This document shows, one piece after another, positions 16,696 through 24,988 of a DNA stretch of 64,000 nt. This DNA comes from Lachnospiraceae bacterium (lineage in GTDB: Bacteria > Bacillota_A > Clostridia > Lachnospirales > Lachnospiraceae), in the NCBI GenBank assembly GCA_028694115.1, contig JAQUUB010000015.1, positions 1 to 64,000 of the forward strand, in the 5' to 3' direction. A model generated the notes under the pieces. That model made no database searches. It was not told the DNA's origin and saw only the letters and a program-made list of their open reading frames with translations. Positions within the stretch are counted from its first letter, which is position 1, and every line of letters begins with the position of its first letter. Both the position numbers and the translations under genes were made by a program.

Positions 16696-18789
16696 ATGAA
16701 TAGAGAAGAAGCTAAAAAAAAGGCGCAGGATTTAGTTGCGCAAATGACGGTTGAGGAACGAGCGTCACAATTAAAATATGATGCGCCGGCTATCAAGAGA
16801 CTGGGAATCCCGGCCTATAATTGGTGGAATGAGGGATTACACGGGGTGGCAAGAGCTGGAGTGGCAACCAGCTTTCCACAGGCGATTGGCATGGCAGCAA
16901 CATTTGATGAAGAGTTACTCAAATCTGTAGCTGAGGTAGTAGCTACAGAGGGGAGAGCCAAGTATAATGCATTTTCTCAGGAAGAGGATCGAGATATTTA
17001 TAAAGGATTAACATTTTGGTCACCGAATGTTAATATTTTTAGAGATCCAAGATGGGGAAGAGGTCATGAAACGTATGGAGAGGATCCTTATCTGACGAGT
17101 CGGCTAGGAGTAGCTTTTGTGAAAGGCTTGCAAGGTGAAGGAGAGGTAATGAAGGCAGCCGCCTGCGCAAAACATTTCGCGGTGCATTCTGGTCCAGAGG
17201 CAGAAAGACATTCATTTAATGCAGAAGTATCCAATAAAGACTTAAATGAGACATATTTAAAGGCATTTAAATCATTGGTTGAAGAGGCTCAAGTAGAATC
17301 AGTTATGGGGGCCTATAATCGAACAAATGGTGAGGCATGTAATGCAAGTAAAACTCTTATGCAAGATATTCTAAGGGGTAAATGGGGATTTGAGGGACAT
17401 TACGTATCCGATTGCTGGGCAATCAGAGATTTTCATTTACATCATATGATAACTAAAACTCCAGAAGAGTCTGCAGCATTGGCATTAAAGAGTGGATGCG
17501 ATTTAAATTGTGGTAATACATATCTTCATATTTTAAAAGCGTATCAAGATGGGCTGGTAAGTGAAGAAGATATCACCCGGTCAGCAATAAGACTATTTAC
17601 AACAAGATATTTACTAGGAATGTTTAGTGAATGTGAGTATGATAAGATACCATATGAAAAAGTAGAGTGCAAGGAGCATTTAGCAATTGCAGATCTTGTA
17701 ACAGAAAAAAGTATTGTACTGCTTAAAAACAATAAAATCCTTCCTCTTGATAAAGATAAGATTAATACAATTGGAGTCATTGGACCAAATGCAAACAGTC
17801 GTGCAGCTTTAATTGGGAACTACCATGGAACATCTTCAGAATATATTACTGTTTTGGAGGGAATCCAAAGAGAAGTAGGGGAAGAAGTACGAATCCTATA
17901 TTCGGAGGGGTGCCATTTATCGAAAGACAGAGTGGAAAATCTGGCAAATAGGCAGGATCGTATTGCAGAAGCTTTGGTTATTGCAAAACATAGTGATGTT
18001 GTCATTCTCTGTTTGGGACTTGATGAAAGCCTGGAGGGAGAAGAAGGAGATGAAGGTAATAATTATGCATCAGGGGATAAGCTTGATCTGCAATTACCAA
18101 TCGTTCAACAAGAGCTTATGAAAGCAGTAACTGAGGTTGGCAAACCAGTGATTCTATGTTTGTGTGCGGGTAGTGCAATTGATTTGTCTTTTGCACAAGA
18201 AAATGTAGATGGGATTTTGAATTTGTGGTATCCGGGTGCCAGAGGTGGTAAGAAGGTGGCAGAGGTATTATTTGGAAAGTCATCTCCAACTGGTAAACTT
18301 CCGATTACTTTCTATCGAAGCCTTGAAAAGTTACCAGCCTTTGAAGATTATTCCATGAAGGGAAGAACCTATCGTTATTTAACTGAAAAACCTCTCTATC
18401 CTTTTGGATACGGATTAACTTATGGAAAGGCTGAAATAAATCATGCAGCGATCCAAAATGATAGCGAAGTGTCAGTTCAAGTAGAAGTGGAAAATAGGGG
18501 TGATGTAGATGTGGAACAAGTAATCCAGGTTTACATAAAAAACCTCATATCGCCCTATGCAGTTTTAAATGATAGTCTATGTGCATTTAAAAGAATTAAA
18601 CTGAAGGCCTTTGAACAAAAGAAGGTTATGATGCAGATCCCTAAAGAATCTTTTGAGGTATTTGATGATAATGGGGAACAACGAAGGGATGGTACTTTGT
18701 TTGAAATTTCTGTGGGATTTGGACAACCAGATATTAGAACAGAAGAATTAACAGGACAAAAATGTATTAAATTAAAATTAGAATTGTAG
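16696..18789 (+). CDS. Glycoside hydrolase family 3 (beta-xylosidase type)
   Basis: A 697-residue cytoplasmic enzyme. The GH3 N-terminal barrel shows YNWWNEGLHGVAR, TFWSPNVNIFRDPRWGRG, AKHFAVHSGPE and the nucleophile D239 in YVSDCWAI. The C-terminal alpha/beta sandwich follows (VILCLGLDESLEGEEGD) and a fibronectin III-like end (FPFGYGLTY-type 'YPFGYGLTYG'). The opening motifs with NWWNEGLHG are those of GH3 beta-xylosidases/arabinosidases and not of GH3 beta-glucosidases. It is the last gene of the transporter operon and is closed by a strong hairpin. The ribosome site AAAGGAG is rather distant (about 13 bases). Confidence 0.92.
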   Translation: MNREEAKKKAQDLVAQMTVEERASQLKYDAPAIKRLGIPAYNWWNEGLHGVARAGVATSFPQAIGMAATFDEELLKSVAEVVATEGRAKYNAFSQEEDRDIYKGLTFWSPNVNIFRDPRWGRGHETYGEDPYLTSRLGVAFVKGLQGEGEVMKAAACAKHFAVHSGPEAERHSFNAEVSNKDLNETYLKAFKSLVEEAQVESVMGAYNRTNGEACNASKTLMQDILRGKWGFEGHYVSDCWAIRDFHLHHMITKTPEESAALALKSGCDLNCGNTYLHILKAYQDGLVSEEDITRSAIRLFTTRYLLGMFSECEYDKIPYEKVECKEHLAIADLVTEKSIVLLKNNKILPLDKDKINTIGVIGPNANSRAALIGNYHGTSSEYITVLEGIQREVGEEVRILYSEGCHLSKDRVENLANRQDRIAEALVIAKHSDVVILCLGLDESLEGEEGDEGNNYASGDKLDLQLPIVQQELMKAVTEVGKPVILCLCAGSAIDLSFAQENVDGILNLWYPGARGGKKVAEVLFGKSSPTGKLPITFYRSLEKLPAFEDYSMKGRTYRYLTEKPLYPFGYGLTYGKAEINHAAIQNDSEVSVQVEVENRGDVDVEQVIQVYIKNLISPYAVLNDSLCAFKRIKLKAFEQKKVMMQIPKESFEVFDDNGEQRRDGTLFEISVGFGQPDIRTEELTGQKCIKLKLEL

Positions 18790-18824
18790 GAAGAAGGGAT
18801 TGCCGTATGGCAATCCCTTCTTCC
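18789..18824 (+). terminator. Terminator of the xylan operon
   Basis: A perfect 16-bp stem, GGAAGAAGGGATTGCC with its complement, and loop GTAT, beginning on the last base of the GH3 stop codon. The T-run after it is poor. Confidence 0.75.
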
Positions 18825-18847
18825 ACCTCTTATAAGCGGTATCTTGT

Positions 18848-18876
18848 TTGACCATACTAAGAAAGTCCTGTATAAT
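18848..18876 (+). promoter_or_regulatory. Sigma-A promoter for the TSUP transporter
   Basis: TTGACC at 18848-18853 and TATAAT at 18871-18876 with a 17-base spacer, about 57 bases before the start codon. Confidence 0.75.
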
Positions 18877-18932
18877 AATTTCGCAAATAGAAAGCTTTAC
18901 AAAAGAAATGGGAAGGTTTTGAGGAAAACGAT

Positions 18933-19739
18933 ATGGACTTAAATATAACGCAGGTTCTAATTGTATGTCCGTTAGTGTTTCTGGCAGGTTTTGTTGATTC
19001 AATAGCAGGAGGTGGTGGTTTGATTTCACTACCTGCTTATTTACTTGCGGGAGTGCCAGTGCATAATGCAATAGCAACAAACAAGTTGTCATCCTGCATA
19101 GGAACAACCGTGTCAACAGCAAGATTTTTGAAGAACAAGTATGCGGACTTTGTAATTGCAATCCCGTCAATTATTGTTGCTTTAATCGGATCAGCATTAG
19201 GTGCACATGTATCCATGAAAGTAGATGAGGATATATTAAAAAGAATTTTGCTCTTGGTACTTCCACTAGCAGCTTATTTTGTGCTGAAAAGGAAAAAAAA
19301 TCGGACAGATGGAGAAAAAGAAAAGACATTGTCACGTAAACAGGCAATTATATTAGCGGTGCTATGCTCTTTTATGGTTGGTTCTTATGACGGATTTTAT
19401 GGTCCTGGAACAGGTACATTTCTAATTATACTGTATACAAACTTATGCAGGATGGATATCAAAACAGCATCGGGAAATGCAAAGCTAGTTAACTTATCTT
19501 CTAATATTGCAGCGCTTGTTACTTTTTTAGTTAATGGAAAGACACTGTTTGTTCTTGGGCTAGTTGCTGCAGCTTTTTGTATGGCAGGGCATTATCTTGG
19601 ATCAGGTCTTGTTATGAAAAAGGGTACGCATATTGTAAAACCAATTATTTTAGTTGTATTAGTATTACTATTTATTAAAATTACTGATTGGAACATGATT
19701 TATATGGTTTTGGTTAAATTAATAGAAAATCTTTCATAA
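18933..19739 (+). CDS. TSUP (TauE/SafE, YfcA-like) family transporter
   Basis: A 268-residue membrane protein with about eight helices and two homologous halves. The family motifs are AGFVDSIAGGGGLISLPA near residue 20 and the repeat GSYDGFYGPGTGTFL near residue 150; NKLSS and NAKLVNLSSN mark the half-repeats. Members move sulfite, sulfonates or other organic anions across the cytoplasmic membrane; the substrate here is unknown. It has its own promoter and stands between the xylan operon and padR. Confidence 0.9.
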   Translation: MDLNITQVLIVCPLVFLAGFVDSIAGGGGLISLPAYLLAGVPVHNAIATNKLSSCIGTTVSTARFLKNKYADFVIAIPSIIVALIGSALGAHVSMKVDEDILKRILLLVLPLAAYFVLKRKKNRTDGEKEKTLSRKQAIILAVLCSFMVGSYDGFYGPGTGTFLIILYTNLCRMDIKTASGNAKLVNLSSNIAALVTFLVNGKTLFVLGLVAAAFCMAGHYLGSGLVMKKGTHIVKPIILVVLVLLFIKITDWNMIYMVLVKLIENLS

Positions 19740-19744
19740 AGTAC

Positions 19745-19773
19745 TTGACCTGACGTAGTAATAGTGATAGTAT
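19745..19773 (+). promoter_or_regulatory. Sigma-A promoter of the padR operon
   Basis: TTGACC (19745-19750) and TAGTAT (19768-19773) are 17 bases apart. One copy of the GACGTAGTA motif lies in the spacer, and three more follow downstream. Confidence 0.65.
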
Positions 19774-19823
19774 TATTACAACGACAGACGTAGTACACTA
19801 GACATAGTACGACAGACGTAATA
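19752..19823. repeat. Operator-like repeats GAC(G/A)TA(G/A)TA before padR
   Basis: Four 9-bp copies start at 19752, 19787, 19801 and 19815. The last three are exactly 14 bases apart, and the first overlaps the promoter spacer 35 bases upstream. A regulator-binding array, probably for autorepression by the PadR protein encoded 44 bases downstream, is the simplest reading (inference). Confidence 0.65.
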
Positions 19824-19866
19824 GATATATCAGAATAAAAAGTTAATAGAAATGAGAGGAAAAGAT

Positions 19867-20217
19867 ATGACAGAGATTAGCAGTGACGTAATAAGAGGTT
19901 ACAGCGATCCAATTATTTTATACCTTCTTCTTGAGTCTGATTCGTATGGATATGAAATATCGAAATCTATTATTGAAAAATCAGAAGAGAAATATACGAT
20001 GAAAGAAACTACATTATATTCGACGTTTACGAGGTTACAAAAAAACGGGTATATAGAATCTTATTATGGAGACGAGACACAAGGGAGGAGAAGAACTTAT
20101 TATCGTATAACGAATTTAGGGAGAACGTATTATCAAGAGAAGTGTGAGGAGTGGAAATTAACAAAGCAAGTAGTTAATAACTTTATGAAGGAGATAGATG
20201 AGAATGGAAACTATTAA
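19867..20217 (+). CDS. PadR family transcriptional regulator
   Basis: A 116-residue winged-helix protein with PadR hallmarks: LYLLLESDSYGYEISKSI, TLYSTFTRLQKNGYIES, and RRTYYRITNLGRTYY. I chose ATG at 19867, 6 bases after GAGAGGA; the in-frame ATG at 19852 overlaps that site. The gene end overlaps the next gene by 20 bases. Regulators of this class usually repress their own operon and release DNA upon binding a small ligand. The upstream repeats are the probable operator. Confidence 0.92.
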   Translation: MTEISSDVIRGYSDPIILYLLLESDSYGYEISKSIIEKSEEKYTMKETTLYSTFTRLQKNGYIESYYGDETQGRRRTYYRITNLGRTYYQEKCEEWKLTKQVVNNFMKEIDENGNY

Positions 20218-21190
20218 AATGTACTTAAATAATATGTTTGAGGCATTACCAAAGTCACAAGAAGTATTAGATATCAAAAACGAATTACTAGGTCATATGA
20301 CAGATAAATATAATGAACTTAAAAACGAAGGAAAAACAGAGAATGAAGCGGTTGGAATTGTAATATCAGAGTTTGGTAATATTGATGAATTGATTAGTGA
20401 AATGGGGATTCAACCCAATGTGGAACAAATGGAGAAAACAGACATTCCTATTGTAGATTATAAAGAGGCGAAACAATATCTAGACGTAAAAAAGAGGACT
20501 GGAAGAGGGGTTGGACTTGGAGTTGTTTGTATATTAGTAGGAGTAGCATTTCTTGTTTTTCTACTTGCTTTAAGTGGTCTGGGCTATATTCCTCTGAATG
20601 AGGATGTTGCAACCGTTTTGGGTGTAATTATTTTGTTGCTCTTCATTGTTGCAGCAGTTGGATTATTTATTATGTCTGGTGCCAGGGAAGAGAAATTCAA
20701 ATATATAGAAGATACAATTATACTGGAAAAATCAGCGGACACAATTTTGAAGTCAGAATATGAGGCATTTCTGCCAACATTCTATCTTACCGTTGTAATC
20801 GGAGTATGTTTGTGTATTACTTCGGTGATTCCGGTACTGCTAACTAGCATCACGAATATTGAATCAATGGTAACTATGAGTGTTTGTATTCTTCTTTGCT
20901 TTGTTGCTAGTGCTGTATTTCTTTTTATATATTTTGGAAGTCAGAAAGAGGCATATTGCAAACTTTTGCAGATTGATGATTATTCCAAGGAAAGAAAAAG
21001 TGCCAAAAATGACAAGGTAATCGGAGCTATTGCTTCTATTGTGTGGCCAATTACAGTTGTTGTATTTCTAATTTGGGGATTCTTATTCGGAGGATGGGGT
21101 ATTTCATGGATTGTTTTTCCGATAGTTGGGATTCTTTTTGGAGGATTTAGTGCAGTTTATAGTGCGATTAAAGGAATTGTAAACGAATAA
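20198..21190 (+). CDS. HAAS-domain (DUF1700-like) membrane protein, PadR partner
   Basis: A 330-residue protein. Residues 1-75 form the helical HAAS module (LPKSQEVLDIKNELLGHM, then EAVGIVISEFGNIDELISEMG), followed by five or six membrane helices. Genes of this type routinely follow padR in Firmicutes and are thought to link the regulator to envelope or stress sensing; no enzymatic motif is seen. It overlaps padR by 20 bases with AAGGAG just upstream; ATG at 20198 or 20204 are both possible. Confidence 0.82.
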   Translation: MRMETIKMYLNNMFEALPKSQEVLDIKNELLGHMTDKYNELKNEGKTENEAVGIVISEFGNIDELISEMGIQPNVEQMEKTDIPIVDYKEAKQYLDVKKRTGRGVGLGVVCILVGVAFLVFLLALSGLGYIPLNEDVATVLGVIILLLFIVAAVGLFIMSGAREEKFKYIEDTIILEKSADTILKSEYEAFLPTFYLTVVIGVCLCITSVIPVLLTSITNIESMVTMSVCILLCFVASAVFLFIYFGSQKEAYCKLLQIDDYSKERKSAKNDKVIGAIASIVWPITVVVFLIWGFLFGGWGISWIVFPIVGILFGGFSAVYSAIKGIVNE

Positions 21191-21213
21191 ATAAGGCTAT
21201 TGCATGCTAACTG

Positions 21214-21242
21214 TTGACAGATAGGACAGTTATACATATAAT
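21214..21242 (+). promoter_or_regulatory. Perfect sigma-A promoter before the MATE gene
   Basis: TTGACA (21214-21219), a 17-base spacer and TATAAT (21237-21242). A transcript would begin near 21249, only about 8 bases before the terminator-like hairpin at 21257. Confidence 0.8.
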
Positions 21243-21256
21243 AAACAAGGGCATAT

Positions 21257-21291
21257 GGCATTGCGACTTAATAGGTTGCAATGCCTCTTTT
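21257..21291 (+). terminator. Terminator-like hairpin between promoter and MATE gene
   Basis: GGCATTGCGACT (21257-21268) pairs with AGGT..CAATGCC (21274-21285, two G-T wobbles) around a 5-base loop, followed by TCTTTTC. It may end the padR operon, or act as an attenuator for the MATE transcript that starts just upstream. Confidence 0.72.
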
Positions 21292-21354
21292 CATGACCAC
21301 ACAATTGATTCTAGTCAATGATTAGAAAATATACAAGCAGAAATGGAGAATTTT

Positions 21355-22695
21355 ATGGAAAACAAAATGGGTGTTATGCCTGTAAATAAACTATTAATAA
21401 GCATGTCGTTACCGATGATGATTTCAATGCTTGTTCAGGCACTTTATAATGTTGTTGACAGTATATTTGTAGCTAAAATTAGTGAAGATGCGTTAACAGC
21501 AGTTTCACTAGCATTCCCAATGCAGAACCTGATGATTGCAATTGGAGCGGGCACAGGCGTTGGTATCAATGCAATGTTATCAAAATGTCTGGGGGAAAAG
21601 AATTTTAAAGGTGCAGATGATTCTGCAAATAATGGGATATTTCTTGCGGTTTTGAGCTGGCTACTATTTGTGGTAATTGGCATTTGGGGTGTTGTTCCTT
21701 TTTTTCAGATACAGACAGACAATGTAACCATTCGAGAATTTGGAGTTACTTATTCAATGATTATTGCAGTGGGGTCTATTGGGGCTTTTTTTCAAATGAC
21801 GTTTGAAAGACTATTACAGTCAACCGGCAAAACTTTCTATACTATGATTACACAGGGAACAGGTGCAATAGTAAATATTATATTAGATCCCATTTTAATT
21901 TTCGGATTACTCGGAATGCCTAAAATGGGTGTAGCAGGTGCTGCAGTTGCAACCGTTATTGGGCAGTGTGTAGCAGCATTATTGGCAATTTTCTATAATA
22001 TCAAAAAAAATCATGAGATATCATTAAAAATAAAAGGATTTAGACCCCATGTGAAAACGATAGCCAAGATTTATTCCGTGGGGATACCATCAATTATTAT
22101 GATGTCTATAGGGTCAGTTATGACATATATGATAAATCAAATTTTATTGGCATTTTCTTCAACGGCAACGGCGGTTTTCGGAGTTTATTTCAAATTGCAA
22201 AGTTTTATCTTTATGCCTGTGTTTGGATTGAATAATGGGCTAATCCCTATTTTAGCATATAATTATGGTGCTAGAAAAAAAGAAAGAATCTTAGAGGCGT
22301 TAAAGTTCGCAATTTTATATGCAGTTTGCATTATGGGAATCGGTACCGTGATTTTCCAGATAGCACCTGAATTTCTACTTTCGTTGTTTAATGCTTCTGA
22401 GGATATGTTGACAATTGGAGTTATGGCGTTAAGAAGAATCAGCTTATGTTTTATGTTTGCAGGATTCTGTATTATCCTTGGCTCAACGTTTCAGGCTTTT
22501 GGAGAAGGAATATTTAGTATGTTTGTTTCCATAGGGAGACAATTAGTTGTATTAATACCAGTTGCATATCTACTTGCACGTACAGGTAATGTAGGTAATG
22601 TATGGTGGGCTTTTCCGATTGCAGAAATTGCATCCGTGATTTTATCAATTATCTTTTTTAGGCATACCTACCATAAATGTATCAAAACCTTATAA
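21355..22695 (+). CDS. MATE family efflux transporter
   Basis: A 446-residue, 12-helix transporter. Both halves carry MATE signatures: SMLVQALYNVVDSIFVAK with LAFPMQNLMIAIGAGTGVGINAM in the first half and FVFMPVFGLNNG-like 'FIFMPVFGLNNGLIPILAYNYG' in the second. These pumps export cationic drugs or metabolites in exchange for sodium or protons. I chose ATG at 21355 because GGAG lies 6 bases upstream; the ATG at 21343 overlaps that site. Expression may be controlled by the hairpin directly after its promoter. Confidence 0.92.
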   Translation: MENKMGVMPVNKLLISMSLPMMISMLVQALYNVVDSIFVAKISEDALTAVSLAFPMQNLMIAIGAGTGVGINAMLSKCLGEKNFKGADDSANNGIFLAVLSWLLFVVIGIWGVVPFFQIQTDNVTIREFGVTYSMIIAVGSIGAFFQMTFERLLQSTGKTFYTMITQGTGAIVNIILDPILIFGLLGMPKMGVAGAAVATVIGQCVAALLAIFYNIKKNHEISLKIKGFRPHVKTIAKIYSVGIPSIIMMSIGSVMTYMINQILLAFSSTATAVFGVYFKLQSFIFMPVFGLNNGLIPILAYNYGARKKERILEALKFAILYAVCIMGIGTVIFQIAPEFLLSLFNASEDMLTIGVMALRRISLCFMFAGFCIILGSTFQAFGEGIFSMFVSIGRQLVVLIPVAYLLARTGNVGNVWWAFPIAEIASVILSIIFFRHTYHKCIKTL

Positions 22696-22786
22696 AAACT
22701 TTGTAATAAGATAGGGAAAGTGGTAATATATTGGTATACAGGCGGTGCTTTACAACAGACACCGTTTCAACAAGGAGGCTTGTTAT

Positions 22787-24400
22787 ATGAAACTTACATT
22801 TATCGGAGCAGATCATGAAGTTACAGGAAGTTGTCACTATTTATATGCTTGCGGAAAACACATTTTGGTTGATTATGGCATGGAGCAAGGACAAAATGTC
22901 TTTGAAAATGTAGATTTGCCAGTTGACGAAGCAATGATTGATTATGTCTTACTGACACATGCACACATTGATCATTCGGGATTATTACCACTTTTGTATG
23001 CAAGGGGTTTTCGAGGACAGATTTATACAACAAATGCCACTGCTGACTTATGTAGCATTATGTTACGTGATAGTGCGCATATACAGATGTTTGAGGCAGA
23101 ATGGCATAATCGGAAGGCTAAGAGAAATGCCAATATGGAGGAATATGTTCCTCTTTATAATATGCAGGATGCGGATGGAGCGATTAAACGACTGGTTCCC
23201 TGCAACTATGATAGCATTGTACATTTATGCGATGGCATTGATGTGCGGTTTTCAGATGTTGGACATTTACTCGGGTCGGCAGCGATTGAAGTATGGGTAA
23301 CTGAATCGGATGGAAAACAACCTGTAAAAAAGAAAATCGTATTCTCAGGAGATATTGGAAATATTGATCAACCTTTAATTAGAGATCCTGGAAGAATTGA
23401 AGAAGCGGATTATGTAGTAATGGAATCAACTTATGGAGATCGACTTCATACAACAGAGCGTCCAGACTATGTAACAGAACTTACGAAAATACTGAAAGAT
23501 ACATTTGATAAGGGCGGTAATGTTGTAATTCCTTCATTTGCAGTAGGCCGTACACAGGAAATGCTTTACTTTCTTAGAAAAATAAAAGCAGGAAAACTTG
23601 TAAAAGGACATGAAAATTTTCAGGTCTACGTGGATAGTCCACTTGCAGTGGAAGCTACGGGGATTTTTAATAAAAATGTAAATAACTGTTATGATCAAGA
23701 AGCTATGGAGCTTGTTAATAAAGGAATCAATCCTATTACGTTCCCAGGTTTAAATCTTTCTATTACAAGTGATGAATCCAAAGCAATTAATTTTGATCAA
23801 GAGCCGAAGGTTATTATTTCAGCTTCTGGTATGTGTGAGGCAGGACGTATCCGACACCATTTAAAACACAATCTTTGGAGAGAAGAATGTTCTATTTTGT
23901 TTGTTGGATATCAGGCAATTGGAACCTTGGGAAGAAGCCTGATCGAGGGTGCCGAGGAGGTAAAACTTTTTGGTGAGACAATCAAAGTAAGCGCATCCAT
24001 TTTACAGTTAGCAGGTATGAGTGGTCATGCAGACAAAAATGGACTGTTACATTGGATTGGTGGTTTTAAGCAGAAGCCAGAAAAAGTTTTTGTAGTGCAT
24101 GGAGAAGATACTGTTTGCGATTCTTTTGCAGAACATCTTTGTACAGAGTTAGGACTTGATGCGGTTGCGCCATACAGTGGATGTGAATACGATTTACTAA
24201 CAAATCAGCTAATAAATGATGTAGTTCCAGCTAGAATTGCACCTAAGAAAGTTAGAAAAGCATCAGATGTTTTTGAGAGATTACTCGCAGCTGGTCAAAG
24301 ATTACTTGCGGTTATTAGAAAGAACGAAGGTGGGGCAAATAAAGATTTAGGAAAATTTGCTGACCAGATTAATTCCCTATGTGATAAATGGGAACGATAA
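22787..24400 (+). CDS. MBL-fold beta-CASP RNase-like protein
   Basis: A 537-residue metallo-beta-lactamase-fold protein. The metal motif is H58-A-H60-I-D62-H63, followed by the VGHLLGSA histidine and VFSGDIGN. The beta-CASP insert shows ESTYGDR, SFAVGRTQE and SASGMCEAGRIRHHL, and the end has MSGHADK and VVHGE. This is the family of CPSF73-like/RNA-specificity MBL hydrolases, probably acting on RNA. The start is ATG at 22787, 8 bases after AAGGAGG. It is followed 21 bases later by folA. Confidence 0.9.
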   Translation: MKLTFIGADHEVTGSCHYLYACGKHILVDYGMEQGQNVFENVDLPVDEAMIDYVLLTHAHIDHSGLLPLLYARGFRGQIYTTNATADLCSIMLRDSAHIQMFEAEWHNRKAKRNANMEEYVPLYNMQDADGAIKRLVPCNYDSIVHLCDGIDVRFSDVGHLLGSAAIEVWVTESDGKQPVKKKIVFSGDIGNIDQPLIRDPGRIEEADYVVMESTYGDRLHTTERPDYVTELTKILKDTFDKGGNVVIPSFAVGRTQEMLYFLRKIKAGKLVKGHENFQVYVDSPLAVEATGIFNKNVNNCYDQEAMELVNKGINPITFPGLNLSITSDESKAINFDQEPKVIISASGMCEAGRIRHHLKHNLWREECSILFVGYQAIGTLGRSLIEGAEEVKLFGETIKVSASILQLAGMSGHADKNGLLHWIGGFKQKPEKVFVVHGEDTVCDSFAEHLCTELGLDAVAPYSGCEYDLLTNQLINDVVPARIAPKKVRKASDVFERLLAAGQRLLAVIRKNEGGANKDLGKFADQINSLCDKWER

Positions 24401-24421
24401 GTAGAAAGGGAACAACGATAA

Positions 24422-24910
24422 ATGAATTTAATTGTTGCAGTAGATAACAAATGGGCAATCGGCTATAAGAATAACCTGCTAGTACGAATTCCAAATGATC
24501 AAAAATATTTTAGGGAAGAGACAACAGGAAAGGTTGTAGTTCTTGGTAGAAAGACGATGGATACTTTTCCGGGTGGGCAGCCACTTAAGAATAGAGAGAA
24601 CATTATCATGTCAACCAATATGCAGTATTCAATCAAAGGAGCAGAGGTAGTCCATTCACTTCCAGAACTTTTAGAAAAATTACAACACTATTCATCTGAC
24701 AATATTTATATTATTGGTGGAGAGAGTATTTATAAACAGCTTCTTCCCTATTGCGATACAGCACTAGTTACTAAAATTGATCATGTATATGATGCAGATT
24801 CTTATTTTCCTGATTTAGATCAGGATACTGAGTGGGAGCTAGTGGCAGACAGTGAGGAACAAACATACTTTGATTTGGAATATCGTTTTCTGAAATATAA
24901 ACGAAAATAG
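24422..24910 (+). CDS. folA: Dihydrofolate reductase
   Basis: A 162-residue protein, the usual length. It starts MNLIVAVDNKWAIGYKNNLL (the conserved N-terminal strand and Met20-type loop), continues VVLGRKTMDTFPGG (cofactor loop) and IYIIGGESIYKQLLPY (GG before the cofactor-binding helix). It reduces dihydrofolate to tetrahydrofolate with NADPH. No thymidylate synthase lies beside it. It is probably co-transcribed with the beta-CASP gene and ends at a strong hairpin. Confidence 0.96.
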   Translation: MNLIVAVDNKWAIGYKNNLLVRIPNDQKYFREETTGKVVVLGRKTMDTFPGGQPLKNRENIIMSTNMQYSIKGAEVVHSLPELLEKLQHYSSDNIYIIGGESIYKQLLPYCDTALVTKIDHVYDADSYFPDLDQDTEWELVADSEEQTYFDLEYRFLKYKRK

Positions 24911-24923
24911 AATCATAGAATAG

Positions 24924-24988
24924 AAAGAGAGCGGTCGCAAGGAGTACTAAAGTATTTAGTATACTACCTTATTGCGACCGCTCTCTTT
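24924..24988. terminator. Long bidirectional terminator between folA and the GGDEF gene
   Basis: A perfect 17-bp stem, AAAGAGAGCGGTCGCAA (24924-24940) with its complement (24972-24988), ends in T or A runs on each side. An inner palindrome around GTACTAAA...TTTAGTATAC fills the loop. The right arm encodes the GGDEF protein's last residues (KESGRN). Confidence 0.9.

Noticed and set aside
19752..19823. CRISPR-like array
   Set aside because: The repeated unit is only 9 bp with 5-bp gaps; this is an operator array, not repeat-spacer architecture.
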